A stretch of 64,000 bases of DNA from contig CAXAMN010004158.1 in NCBI GenBank assembly GCA_963970005.1, positions 124,001 to 188,000 of the forward strand, given 5' to 3'. Made by a program: the position numbers and the translations under genes. Positions 50,971 to 63,179 of this stretch are shown piece after piece. The notes under the pieces were generated by a model that saw only the letters and a list, made by a program, of their open reading frames with translations, had not been told where the DNA came from and did no database searches. Every line of letters begins with the position of its first letter. Within the stretch, counting starts at the first letter, position 1. The DNA is from Durusdinium trenchii. Its lineage: Eukaryota > Sar > Dinophyceae > Suessiales > Symbiodiniaceae.

Positions 50971-52659
50971 CTTGTGTTATGTTTTGAGTGCAGGAAGGAT
51001 GACACTGTGCCGTTAGAGCCCAACGGTAAAAACAACGACTCAATCTGCCAGGCACATGGATGTTGGGGTGGTGTGGCTCGTCCCATCCAGGGGCCGTGGA
51101 TGTGATGTGGGCACCCCTACCTCCTTCCTCCCATGGATAGCACCCTGTCCTCCATGGAACGTCATGGAACCGCTGGTGTTTGACTTTCTTGGAAATATCT
51201 ATCTTGGAACCGACCCAACCGACCCCTAAGTAGAGGGGTCTTGCTGAGGTGAACGGGAGTCTTCAGACCCTATCAGCAAGTGTGCGCCAATGAGGCCGGC
51301 CATTTTTTGGCACAGGATGTGATTGGACAGCTTTTAGGAAGACTCTCAGGAGAAACTCACTGTAATTGTGTCATTGGTTTTGGGGGGCTGGAATGAGCTT
51401 CCCTTTCGGGCTTCAGTGGCAGGTTTTGGAGTGCTAAAGCCGCTAGGGTTAACACTGGTCACACCCCACGCTGGCTGTTCACGGCCCGTTCCGCGCCGGA
51501 CGTGATGGACAGAACTGCAGGTTGTGGCCACAGGGTGAGTGGGTTTGCCGAGTGTTCGTCGGATGCCCACCGTCCGGAGGGACAGAACAGGACAATAAGA
51601 CCCCTTTTCAGGTTCCATGTGTGTATCTTCCCATCCCAGACACTCCATGTATGCCATGCCTACATTGACCCCCCAAACCACCCTAATGTAGGCATATATG
51701 GCATACATGGTGTGTCTTCCCATGTATGCATTTCCTCCAAATCCGACTCGTCCTGCACTGTCGAAGATCTTCACCCTAGTCACAAATGTGCAAAGTTCGA
51801 GCAACCCAAGACTCACATCGCTCCCCTATACTTGGGAAGAAGTGAAGAGTCAATAGGAGTCCATACAGTATGACCAACCAAGCCTTCGGCCCTTGGCATG
51901 CTCGAACCTGTGTGAACCTGTGTGAATTCGTATCCACGCATAGGTGCCCCATCAACAACGCGGCTTCATGTCGGACACTGGGACAGGAACCTCCATTTCG
52001 GTGCTTTCTCCTTGCCTCCAAACTCGTTAAAGAACATCGCTTGTAATATGGGGATCACATTTGCTCCAAGATGCAAATGAGTGTGGGTGTGTATTTGAAG
52101 ATCACGGGAGACTTCTCCCCCTTTCTTGCCCCTCTTTGACTGGGTATTTCCTGGTCGATGTCGCTGCAACAATGCGCAGGCACGACTGGACTCCAGTCTC
52201 AGGCAGGTTCGTCGAAGACCCGTCCCCGCTACCACGGTGATCGGACTGCGTTGCAGAAAGTGGCCCCAGCCGGCAGGTGCTGCCATGGCCGTCCGTGAAG
52301 AACGTGAGACGAACGCGGTGGGGAAAAGAGCAGAGGCGGAGTGAGATGACTTGAGCAGTATCTGCAGTGCGGACTGGGGTGGTGCACAACATATTTCGGA
52401 CTGGGGAATGGGCCTATTAAATACCCAGACGCTCTTGGCTCTTGGTGAAAAAACCCAGACCCCTCCAGAGGATTCGGGTCCAACCCCTCCAGAGGATTTC
52501 CGGGCCGAACGGGTCGCATTTGGGTACTACATCTATTGTTCTTTTTTGGTAGTCATTGGAGGTTCCCAACTGCGAACTCAGCGTTCGCAGCGTTGTCCAG
52601 CGTGGTCTCATTCACTGAACACACCACGATCCACGCCAAGGCCGGTCTTGGGGACATGT
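50971..52659. other. No gene assigned; one TIR element
   Basis: Contains the family C copy at 51636-51718. A basic frame at 52150-52340 is the only coding candidate (VPATTVIGLRCRKWPQPAGA) and shows no domain. CCCCTCCAGAGGATT is directly duplicated at about 52460-52500. Confidence 0.45.
51636..51718. repeat. TIR element, family C, copy 3 (83 bp)
   Basis: Ends CCAGACACTCCATGTATGCC and ATGGCATACATGGTGTGTCT, about 20-bp arms. Interior GACCCCCCAAACCACCC and AATGTAGGCATATATGG as in the other copies. Confidence 0.85.
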
Positions 52660-52669
52660 CCCGTTCTGG

Positions 52670-52805
52670 TTGGGATGGCCGGTCTGACGGAGAAAAAGAA
52701 CGCCCTGGCAGCCATGGCAGCCACGCCAGCGCCAGTGCCAGACAGTGCACTAGTGCCCGTGGAGGTCGAAACGGCAAACCGAAGTGCTGGCAGAAAATCA
52801 TGTGA
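52670..52805 (+). CDS. Possible exon, Ala/Pro-rich, unassigned
   Basis: The frame reads MAGLTEKKNALAAMAATPAP, VPDSALVPVEVETANRSAGR. Starts at an ATG after CTGGTTGGG. Could be a first exon with an Ala/Pro linker. Family not recognised. Confidence 0.3.
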
Positions 52806-54556
52806 GCGTTGTCTGTCTGTCTGTCTGGACGCCAAGAGTTTGAGCTTGCATGTTTTGAGGCTTCCGCTCATGCGGACTAGCAGCCTACATGCCTGCAGTG
52901 ACTCGTGATGACTTGTGTAACTTATCGCTGGATGGAAATCGAGCCCCATGCATGCAGAGTCTTGACCGGTTTGGGTGCTCATCGATCATGTTTGGGTCGT
53001 GCACCAGAAAAAAACCATTGGATCCAGCACGACCCAGGACCTGAAACAACTCGTGACTGTCCAAAGGGTCGATCCCGGCGGAAGAGGTCACGAATCGTTG
53101 TTCAAAACAAGAGGTCACGTATACAGACTCCAAAGAGGTCACGAACTGTTTCAGTCCTGGAATAGACCTGTTTTTGTAGGGGTCACGCTTCATTTTCTAG
53201 GGTGCTTGAGGTCACGTCCGGCTCAGGTCCTGGTAGTGCTTTTGTTTGCCTCTTTCGAACAAGTGGGATGTCACCGACAATGTCACCCCCTGTTGGAGGG
53301 ATGGATGGATCCCGAGTCAAAAAAAGGTTCCGCATGTAACGGAGCATGACCGGGGCAGCAACTGGATGGGTTGAGCAGCTTCGATCAGCGCAAGTTGGAT
53401 GGATTTGATGTGTTGAGCAGATGTCTTCGTGACACAAGAGGTGAAATAGAGAGAGAGAGAGAGACACACACACACACACCTGTCTCGGTTGTACGCCTGT
53501 AGACAACCGCCTGGCGGATGTTTGCTCCAGCCATTGGTGCAATGGAACACTGCCAAATATGCAAATGCGCCATTTCAACAGCAAGTCATTTCTCTCTCGC
53601 AAATACAAACTTGAAGCTCAACGAGTTTGCTCTCCAACCCCAAAGCACATGGCATCAGTTCACCTTTTGACCTCTCTTGACAAGCACTACAGATGTTTGA
53701 TTCCGCTCGGTACCGCTGAGTCGAGTCCTTTGTACAGCACTCTTCAGGGCCCGGCCGGTCGCTGCGTTCGGTTCATGCAGTCCCGCTCTCAGACGAGGGT
53801 TGGATCATTGGTTCACAACATGGGAGGATTGGAGCAAATCAGTTTGGGAATTGGTTCAGACTGCAGTCCAGTGGTTTGGTTCATGTGAAAAAGTAGTAGA
53901 TGGCACACTCCCCAAAAGGATCCAAAAGGTGGTTTATATGGACCCCCATCTAAAGGACATCTTCAATTTTGCACCATCGAACCTCTGAAAACATTCCACA
54001 GAGCTTCGTCAGGAGCTTCGTCGGTCCCTGGGCGGAGATTTTGGTCCAGGTAGCTGAGTTCATTTCATTTGTTGAGTCTTCCAGGTAGCTGCATCACCAT
54101 GCATCACCTCCCTATAGGGTACCTGCGACCTGCTTGCTCCCCATGGTCAACAAAAAAGGAAAAGTGTATCTTCCAAGCTCCAGCGACTGCAGTCCAAATC
54201 ATGTGTATAAGACCGATGTTTCATATAGGGTTGAGTTCGCTCATGCGAGATGACACATCCAACTGGTATGCAAACCATGACTTGGCCATGCAGTCGTCCA
54301 ACGGTTTTGGATACTGATCAATTTGTAGTTTGTCGGATTCATTTCAGCGACAACAAGGCTCAAGAACACCTATTTATCGGATTGGACAAGAGCTAGGAGT
54401 TCATCCTCCAATTTACCCCGAAGTTGCTGTGGCTGTGCGCGACATGTGATCCATGGCGCCAGTGCGTCAAAGATTCCGTGTTGCTTCATGCTGAAACCTG
54501 CTGAAACCTTGAAACCTGCTGAGGTCATGTTTTCTGCCTGCCTGTCCATTTGCAGA
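52806..54556. other. No recognisable gene; GGTCACG repeats and GA/CA microsatellites
   Basis: AAGAGGTCACG(A/T) recurs at 53088, 53110 and 53135, with further GGTCACG at 53180 and 53208. (GA)n then (CA)n at 53446-53481 forms a compound microsatellite. No frame carries a domain. Confidence 0.5.
53446..53481 (+). repeat. Compound (GA)n(CA)n microsatellite
   Basis: AGAGAGAGAGAGAG followed directly by ACACACACACACAC. Confidence 0.9.
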
Positions 54557-54740
54557 GACCCCAATGGTGTGGATTCGGAGGAGATCGCCCAAAGCACAGA
54601 CTTCAATCCACAGTTCGAGGACTCTGCGACGGGTCGACGGGTCGACCGCCCGGTGGAGGGCCGAAGAACAACGTCGACCGTCCAGGTGCAGGTGGCCGCT
54701 GGACGTGATGGGCCTTTTTCACTTTGGTCAGGGGCCATTG
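54557..54740 (+). CDS. Possible exon, unassigned
   Basis: After CCATTTGCAG the frame reads DPNGVDSEEIAQSTDFNPQF, EDSATGRRVDRPVEGRRTTS, TVQVQVAAGRDGP. Polar, acidic then basic. Good acceptor. No domain recognised. Confidence 0.35.
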
Positions 54741-54817
54741 GGACTATTCTCCCCCAAAAGTCGCCTGAAGAACAGACAGCTCACGGTGTCCGGGCGCCGT
54801 CTGGTGACCAGATCGTT

Positions 54818-54898
54818 CATGGGACTGGAATAGTTACTTGTTATACTTACTAGCTTTTGGTGATAATAGGGTAAATGTTTTGGTGTTCCAGTCCCATG
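54818..54898. repeat. TIR element, family D, copy 3 (81 bp)
   Basis: Perfect 13-bp ends CATGGGACTGGAA and TTCCAGTCCCATG. The left arm continues TAGTTAC as in the 23-kb copies. Confidence 0.9.
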
Positions 54899-55739
54899 TA
54901 TTAGTCTGGGAAGATGAAGAGGCAACCCTGGAAAATGGACGAGGAACTTTGCACGGTCGTTTCCTTTTTGCAAGCTAAGCAGAACCAGAGGGTCAGCACG
55001 TGGAAGGACCAGCTTGATCCAACCAGCTCCTTCACAGTGACCCTTTGTGGAGGTAGATGCGTATGGTGTATGGCTTCCGGGGCGATTTTGCTGCGTGTCT
55101 TCTTTTTGACGATCGCACCAAGAGGATTGATCAAGAATAAAGGAACCTTCCGGCACCAAGTGAGACATGATATTCTACATTCCCGAACCCGTGAAGAGAT
55201 GGAAAAAGGCTCTAAACCATCCTCACCATCGCTCATGCACGGCCGATTGCGGCTCCATACAGGACTCGGATAGCGATACAACGTCCAATGATGAGACGGG
55301 GTGCGAGCATGCCACTGGGCTGGACTGAAGGGCGTGCAATTCCGTGTGCTGGACAACACCTGGAGCATCCTGGACCCTTCAAGTTGAAGGTAGACCTATA
55401 TAGAGGAAGGGGGAGGAGAACAAAACCCTAGTTTGAAAGGGGTAACATGGGGTAACTATTTGCCAACTTGGATACGAGCCACAGTAAGGAAGCACAATCT
55501 AGGGCCAGGACTGTTTCCTCACGGCTGTCCTGTTTGTCGCTGGCGGTAGACCTGCGTTGACCACTTTGGAGGCTCACTCATCAAAAAACATAGAGCTGCT
55601 TATCTGGGCATGTACCAGGACCCACAAAGGGGGTGGTCCACGGACACCCCGAATCACCTCTTTTCGGAGCTGTCAATAGAAGCCTGTTATTGGGGGTCCT
55701 GGTACGAGCGCGCATAGGCTTTGCCGCTCCAGACCCACC
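54899..55739. other. No recognisable gene
   Basis: A 119-residue frame at 54914-55273 has a hydrophobic patch but no family. Nothing else seen. Confidence 0.45.
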
Positions 55740-55764
55740 TATACAACCAGTGCCTCTGGGCTCG

Positions 55765-56045
55765 CTCATGCGACTGCTCGGCTTTTACTGAGGGGCGATC
55801 CAAATATATGCTCCCACGGAAGAAGCTGACCAGAGTGGAGGAGAGCCACTTTCAGCAGGTCGATGCGTTTTACCTGCTGCGTGGTTGGAGCAGCTATAGC
55901 TGGAGCCATGTCTTCCACGAATCCACGAAGCAGCTCTGGGGGCTGGTAGCTTCGGAGACCTCATGTTTCATTGGGATCCTGACAAAGCAGAGGCAGATGA
56001 GGTTGAGGCATGTGAGTTTTTTGTTTACATTCGTCATCCATTGAT
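55765..56045 (+). CDS. Possible exon, unassigned
   Basis: The frame reads RSCDCSAFTEGRSKYMLPRK, KLTRVEESHFQQVDAFYLLR, GWSSYSWSHVFHESTKQLWG, LVASETSCFIGILTKQRQMR. Aromatic and mixed composition is protein-like over about 80 residues, the longest unassigned coding candidate in the right half. No domain recognised. The frame stops at 56042-56044. Confidence 0.4.
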
Positions 56046-59000
56046 ACACAGCTTTCATTGATATACACCATTTTAGGTTGAGACCTCCAAGTTCATACTC
56101 CCAGGGCCCAAGAACCCTAAAATACCCTAAACCCAGGGTTGTTTCACACTCGGTCCTCGTAAGCCGCGCCAGGAGCTGGAGTGGATCAAGCCCTTGCTGG
56201 ATCGGTGACTCGGTCTAAAGGACCTGCCGAAATCCATGACACCATGGAGGTCGGGGTCTGGGAGTCCGGGAAACACCCGTGGCACCCGTGGGCCATGGGC
56301 CACTGGCCCGCGTGGGTTTGGGCCATGGGGCTGGGGATCAGAAGAGAACGAAGCAGCCGTGGCTTGATCGCGCCCGAGCGAACGAGCGAACGTCGACTCT
56401 TTTTGGGCTTGAAACCAGATTGATGCGGGGGCAAGAAGGACTGAACCCCCTGAACACCAATGAATATAACCCTAAAGAATCCTTAGGCTCTGGCAGGGGT
56501 CGGACCTCTTCGCAGGGGTCCAGACCCTAAAAGCTCTTCGGGAATATGAAATTCGTTTTGGGTGGGGAGCAACCTTTGCTCCCGCACAGATGCGACCTGG
56601 TACGCGACGGTATGGCGGTTTGCACTGAAACCCAGCTTGAGATATGCGACCGGCCTTCCTAGCTTCAGAGAGAGAGAGAGAGCGGGTTTGGCAGGGGGCA
56701 TTGTTGATGTTTCAAGTATTTCTTTTTAAAAAAATCATATATGGTATTTCTTAAAGGCATGTTCAATAGATGCCCTCCATAACCCCAGATGTAAATCTGT
56801 CGTGTGCGAAGACGGTCGAGTCCTCGTTCTCGTCGATTTCTGCGGAGAGGGCAACGACTAAGGCTCTGGCCGAAGATCGACCAAGCACTGCACAAAATCA
56901 TGAAGGAAGTGGTAGAGCCCAAGATCCAGGAGACTTGGTTTTTACACCAGGAGACTTGGGTTTTACAGATTTTACCAAGATCCAGGAAACTTGGTTTTTA
57001 CAGATTTTAGATGGATTGACTCCTTTATATAGTCAGAGCCTTTTTTGCATTTTTTGTGTGGGTGTGTGACTGTGAGTCTGTAAGGTGTTCTTGTTCAGTC
57101 TTGAAGAAGAATTTCCCTTTGTGTTTGGACATCTCCGATCTAGCTACTTGCAGCAGATGCTGAGCTGGGAGGACAAAGCTTGTTCAGCAATCACCTTGAC
57201 CCACCAAAGTGAACTCAGAGGGCGACAGGGCACACAAACTTGTTTGCACCGTGCACCATAGTTTGGAACGATCTGCCATATTGGAACGATCATGTGTCCT
57301 TTTTGTTCGGGGTCCAGCATTGACACTGAGGAGCCAGAATGATGTAATTGAAGATTATCACCACCAAAAAAGGGTGAGTCAAAACTACCTTAACTTCCTG
57401 CATCAGTTCAATGAAGAAAACAGTAAACAAACAGATTAATTATGTGCGCAGCTTGTCTTCCGTGTCCCATCAAGCACAGCACAGCGTCTGAGGACAAAGT
57501 TCCTTTTGCGCTGAAGGGCCTGTCGTTTACAAAGTTTACCTTAGGTAAGACGCCGCTGGTCTGCAATTCACAGTGGAGGTTCGGTCCACCCTGCCACTAC
57601 GTACTCTGATTTCTCATGTGGTGGTTTCTTATGGCTAAGCGGCTAACCTAGCTGCTCCACTTGGACCTCAACGGTTTTGCGATATCTTGCGACCCGCGAC
57701 CGCCTGTGGAGAGGCCTGCGTACAGAAGCCCTTGGATGGGGAAGTATGTACATGCATGTAGTACTGCATGTACTGTTCTTTCGGCAAATTTATTTAGCGT
57801 CTCCTTTACCAAGAAAGCCAAACTGAGTTTTGGAGCCTCAACCGCTCATGTTCAAGTGGTACATGGTCATATCTCAAGAACCCTTTGACCCTGAATGGGG
57901 ACGGACTATTCATGGCGGTTGGCTTAACCGGTTACCCATCCAAACGCTTCGACCCTGCTTGCTTGCAATTTTGTTCGGTCAATGATGGTGGTTCAAGCCG
58001 TTCGCTTGATCCTCCAAGTTTGACATTTGCGGTAAATGTCAATCTCCCAGTCGACTCAAACAATTCCACACCGGAACCATCCACTCGATGTCACACATTC
58101 ACACATTTTTGTTTAAAAAAATCTACAAGACGGGTGTGAGAAACTCTCACACGACCAATTCCTCCATCCCAGGCAACCCAATGTCGGGCCCATCACCATC
58201 TGGGATGCGCCCTGCTTGAAAGATGACCAGTTTCATCGCGGCCTCGCACCTCGCAGCAAGACGTGGCATCCGTCGAGACTCAGCGCTCGAGCATCGAACC
58301 GAGACTCGTTGAGACGTCGTCGGCCATGACTCTCGACCCGGTCTGAAGACGACACCAACGTCCGTGTGGCACCATTCTAGAAGGTGGGGTATACGATGGT
58401 TTCAACGTTCCACCTTACTTCGACTCGGGCGATGCGGGTGGGCGAACAACATGTGGAACCACTGCGATGTGTCGCTCTCCGCGCATATATCGCTCACGCT
58501 GAACCGGTGGTGTGTATAGAGGGGGCCCTGGATGCGGCATGTGGTCTCATGTGGCTCCACTTCAAGAAGTGTCCAAAATAAAAAGTATGGTGAAATCCTT
58601 CACTATACCTAATGATAGGTAACACATAGCAACAGTTGGGTTCCATGTTTTGGAAGCGCACATGAATTACCCCCCTTTTCGCGCAACTGCAAAACTGCTA
58701 CTTATAGATCACTTTTCCAGCAGAAAGTAGTGTTCCAACCGCTAATTTGAGCGGTCAGGCAACCCTTTTTGTTATCCCTGGACGGTAGACCATGGTGCCT
58801 TTTTCCCGTTAGAAATCAGGTCTACGAACAGATCGACTCTTTGACCTAGAAGATGTCGTCCCCTTTGACTTCTCAGTCCGGGGTTTCCGGCCACACCGTA
58901 TATACCGGCGTCACCGTGGCTTCGTTGGTTTCACACAGGGCGGCTTCGTTGGGGATGTCTGAAGAGAAACATGATGTGACGAGATCAGACGGTACCTACC

Positions 59001-59056
59001 CCTAGGCCGGCTCCTGTCTTGAAAGGCCTTTCGCGTCTCCTCTCTTCGTGTTCCAG
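56046..59056. other. Sparse; no recognisable gene
   Basis: A tiny exon-like piece ELEWIKPLLDR lies at about 56173-56205 between AG and GT. Telomere-like CCCTAAA traces are at 56113-56137. A 25-30 bp tandem of CCAGGA(G/A)ACTTGG.TTTTACA lies at about 56925-57012. (GA)n lies near 56668. Nothing assignable. Confidence 0.5.
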
Positions 59057-59125
59057 ATGTTCCGGTCGTTCAGGAGCTGCATATTCAGGTGGAGCTGAAG
59101 AGCAAGCTTGTCGATGCCGCTTGGG
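59057..59125 (+). CDS. Possible exon, beta-like segment, unassigned
   Basis: CGTGTTCCAG precedes VPVVQELHIQVELKSKLVDA, AW, and GGTGAG closes it. Alternating hydrophobic residues suggest a beta strand then a helix. The piece at 59370-59440 (HVEILDLQVELAIGALTAG) has a similar pattern, so the two may be related repeats. Confidence 0.35.
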
Positions 59126-59369
59126 TGAGTGGAAGCGGGGGCGAGCGCGCCTCTCCGCGCCAAGTCTGGCCTGGAGGATCTGAGAGGGAGCCGGGGGGCG
59201 GCTGGGAATGAACACCAAAACATGGATGTTCTGGAGATGAGGCATCCTTTCCTTGAGAACTCGGAAGGGGGTCAATGCTGTTTGGTCCTGAGAAAGAGAT
59301 GACTCAGTGACCCCAATGCATGTGTTGAAAGCTTTTCCATATTGTTTGGGCTGCTTGGGTGTGTTTCGG

Positions 59370-59480
59370 ACATGTCGAGATCCTGGACCTGCAGGTCGAG
59401 CTGGCCATTGGAGCTTTAACAGCCGGTATCCGGACATGCTCCCTGAAAGGCACGTTGGTGGTGCGCTTGGATCCTGGGTT
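59370..59480 (+). CDS. Possible exon, unassigned
   Basis: The frame reads FGHVEILDLQVELAIGALTA, GIRTCSLKGTLVVRLDPGFG. Similar to the preceding candidate (QVEL core). Beta-rich pattern could belong to the same protein as the C2 exon at 63 kb, but that is a guess. Confidence 0.3.
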
Positions 59481-62400
59481 TGGAAGAAGGGGAGGTTGTG
59501 GGATGAGAATGATGAGGTGGGGTGAAGCAGTCAAGCTTGGTAGATGATGCTCAGAACCTGACGAGTTTGGAGAATTCTGGGTGATTGACCTTCCAAGTCC
59601 CAGGAGGAGGGAGGATCTTGCTTCGACAGGGCAGAATGTTGCTGACCTTGTACCCTTCGTGGGTTTACAAATATGAAAACACACACCACAACACCATGTG
59701 TATGAAGTATGTCGCTATTGGTCACAAGAAACCAGAAACTACTAACATGTTGGGGCATCGCGGCATCGCTACGTCACAAGGACGCGAATCGAACGGGGCG
59801 GTCCTGGCATACTAAGCTTAGCTAATACATCTTTGGGAAGTGCCGTGATGTCGCACTCTCTCGACCCAGGATCCCTTGCTGGACATGTCTCCGATTATCG
59901 GAGGCAGAGACGACCCGCCGGTGGGGGCTAGGTCTCGGTGATGAAGGTGATCTTCAGTTGCCCAGGTGTTGTGAGTTCCAGGATCGCATCAAAAAGAGAT
60001 GCGATTCTGGGGTGATTCCAGGACTCACTGAATTTGATGTTGCCATATTTTGCCCATTTGGACTGTGATGAACTTGGATCATTGAAAGTGCAGAAAGTGC
60101 ATGGATTCATGAGGGACGTCGAAATCATGTCTTGACCCCATTGAAGAATTGGTGTGGAAGAGCAAACGACTTGGGATGACTTCCGAATGATGGCCATGGT
60201 TCAAGAACTTCGATCTGTGCTCGTCATGCTGCATCTCGTCGTGGGCCGATTGGTGGGGGAATGTCCATTTGAGAGGTTTAGTGATCTACTTTTTGGATCC
60301 TCCTGTGCTGGACTTCGACTTCACCCAACTTGCTGAAATGGCTGAGCTCGGCTTTACCGAGCCTGGGCGAGCTTTGCAGGGATGGGATGGGATGGGATGG
60401 GGATCTGGCTCAGTGATGTTAAAATAAACGGTATTTCCATGGCTATAGCTTGGGTCTGTCCTATTGCAACAGTCAGTAAACAACTATCATGTTTTAGAAC
60501 AGGGATGAACAAGGCCTTTACTAACCATCATCATCCACTGTTACTGGTAATATAGGATAGACCCAATCTATAGCCATCATACTATAGTAACAGTAATAGA
60601 CAGCATTTCCATGGTGTTCACCGCGTTTGTAAATCATCAGGAGCACTCCAAGAGCTTTTCGAGTGGAGTTGAAATTGGAGCCCAAGTCATAAACGATATT
60701 ACACTATCACATGCGGATCATGATGGATCATGTTATTGTTGCTGCATGTGTTGAAAGCAAAGTAAATGGATGGGTTGTCCTTCTTTTCTTAGATGGAGCG
60801 GTGGCACACTGCGTGTCTTCGCTTTGGTTTCGCGTTCGATCCGACCTGGAGGCTCCGACCCGCTGTACTCGCTGTACTCTCGTTCGTCACGTCCTGCACG
60901 TACCGGGCAGATCATCCGATGGGATCAGGGTCCCGTCGCTGGGCTGGCTCCCCTTCTCCATGGGTTGGCATGGGTTGGCTTGTTCCTCCTAAAGGATCAG
61001 GAGCAGGATTTGGAACCATACATCCTGATCCTTTGGGTCTATATATGTTTAGCCTTTGAGGGAGCATGGTGCGACAAGAATGTCCCACGGTAGATCCAAG
61101 GTTCGTCCGTAAATCGCACTCTGAATGATCCTGAAGTCTTCCTTTCGTCACGAGTCGATTTGATTGCCAGGAAGGTCGGCTGACCCGGATCATTGAGAAC
61201 TTGATCGCCAACCGTCTGGTGTTGCCGAATGTGCTTTGGCGCCAAGCATGACACCTTGACACACCTCGACACACCTCAACACCTTGACATAGGTGTTTGT
61301 ACATTGTTTTCCATGGTTTTCCTGTTTTTTTGAATCTGTTTGCACCCTGAGTACCCGGTACGCGGATCCGCGTTTGGGATGTCATGGGCTTGATCTATTG
61401 GCTTGGGGCTGGTGCTACCAACTGAGTCGTTGGTTGCTGATATATCCACAAAAGACCCTAGAAGACCTAAGAGTGCAAGCTCCAATCTTCCGAATCTGGA
61501 TTTGGTTGGATTGCTGTTCCGCAGGTGCGTATTCCAGGGCCTCAATGGTCTTTTCGCACTCAGGTCTGGTTCCGGCCATTCTTGCAAAATGATGCCTGCC
61601 AGAGATGAGAAGGGTATTGGGCTTGTGCATTGCAGCACATTCCGTACCGATTTTCAGGACCATTGTGTCACAGGAAATGGTTTGAAGGGATATCTCCAGG
61701 TTTCAGAAGTTCAGTTCGACTTGCTTGACCTACAAGCTTAACAGACCAGCAAAAGTGCGCAGACGGCGCTACATAGATCAACATATCTTGGTAAAGGGGA
61801 TCGACAAGGGGCTTACACCATGAAGGAACAGCACCACCATGGGTGAATTCTTGCTTGACTAGTGAGCAGCATGCAACTTGGAAAGACTACTATGCTACTG
61901 TATCCTGTTGGTCCATCATAGAAGCATTCTGCAAACAATTGGTGCTCCCTTGGGCTCATCGAACAGTGAGAAGCATGGTGAGATGATTTTGGAAGCACAG
62001 GGTCCTGGCATGTCCTGGCACTCATTTTTGCATACCAAGAAGGTGTCCTCCTGTTTGGTGTTTTCTGTTATGTTTACAAAACCCATCACATGCATGCTTA
62101 CGGCAGAGTATTAGACCTTTGATATGCAGAGTATCGTGATAGATTGCTTATGACCGAGGGTCACGCTTCTGACATATCAAGAATTGTGAGAGTCATTGAG
62201 AGTCCACCAGAAAAAGAACAAACAAAAATACAGTATACAGTAGACAACAGCTAGTTGTCAGCTTAAATAGAATTCTAGTCAGTTGCTGTGATGTCAGAGT
62301 TGTGATATATTTCATCACTGCAGCAACTCAAACACATCGACTGCCGGACCTTCGGACCTTCCAGCGGAGTCCGTTCGATCCGCTCCGTTCGATCCGGTGC

Positions 62401-63068
62401 AGTCGGAGACGGATGGTCCAGGTACCGAAACCGTCTGGTTTGTATTGCTGGTTCGGACGGTTGGGACTGGAAACGGATGGGTCATGATGGGGTCCAAACC
62501 CACCAGAGAACAAGAATCAGCAGTCTCACCATGCAGAGTCCTTTCCTTAAGCCTTATAATAGTGGATTGAGAGTAGTTCACAGACCCCAAGGTCGGTGGT
62601 TTGGACTCCCATCTGTCGACAGGACATCGAATCTTGGGGTCGTCCGTGCCACCGAAAAGCATTGTGGACGTCACCAGGGTGGGTGCCCACATCTCTCACA
62701 TCTCTCTGAGTCTTTCACGCCCAGGAAGAGATCGTGGACACCGCCACGCTAAGGGACCCCAAACCGGTGGGTGTCTTGCGTGTGAGCGTGTGGAGCTCAG
62801 CGATGCACAACCGTGGTCCGTGGGCATTGGTGGTTGGAACATACGATCGAGTGGCCATGGAATGTGGAAGAGTGATGTGACAGAGTGTGGAACTTGGAAG
62901 AAGGTGTCTTGCGAAGTGAGCGAACCTTGACAGGAACAGAGTAATCTCTGACTTTCTTGTTCGCCATGCTAAAGCTGTATCCTAAAGGGGAGCTGAAAGC
63001 GCGCCCTGGTGCTCCCGCTTGGTGCCAAACGACCTGCGCTCTGGCGGGTCTCGTATGCTTGTGCTCAG
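59481..63068. other. Sparse; repeats, no recognisable gene
   Basis: (GGGAT)n at 60378-60403. Inverted words GGGTCTGTCCTATTGCAACAG (60454) and GTAATATAGGATAGACCC (60547) suggest a diverged foldback element at about 60430-60615. ACACCT(C/T)GAC short tandems at 61248-61290. Frames at 60711-61093, 61276-61741 and 62302-62930 show no domain. Confidence 0.5.
60378..60403 (+). repeat. (GGGAT)n microsatellite
   Basis: Four to five GGGAT units in tandem. Confidence 0.85.
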
Positions 63069-63179
63069 GTGATTGAAGGTCGACACCTCTACGGCAATGA
63101 CTCCCACTTGTTCAGCAACCCCACCAGCGATCCCTACGTCCGGATTCGCTTGGCGGACGACGAGACCCGGCGAACGTCG
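63069..63179 (+). CDS. C2-domain exon
   Basis: After TTGTGCTCAG the frame reads VIEGRHLYGNDSHLFSNPTS, DPYVRIRLADDETRRTS. The V(I/V)xGxxL ... SDPYVxxxL block is the hallmark of C2 domains. The Asp of SDPY is a Ca2+-coordinating position, and the Asp in GND may be another. C2 domains bind phospholipids, often with calcium, in trafficking or signalling proteins (synaptotagmin, ferlin, PKC types). Only one exon is recognised, so the parent protein cannot be named. Confidence 0.75.
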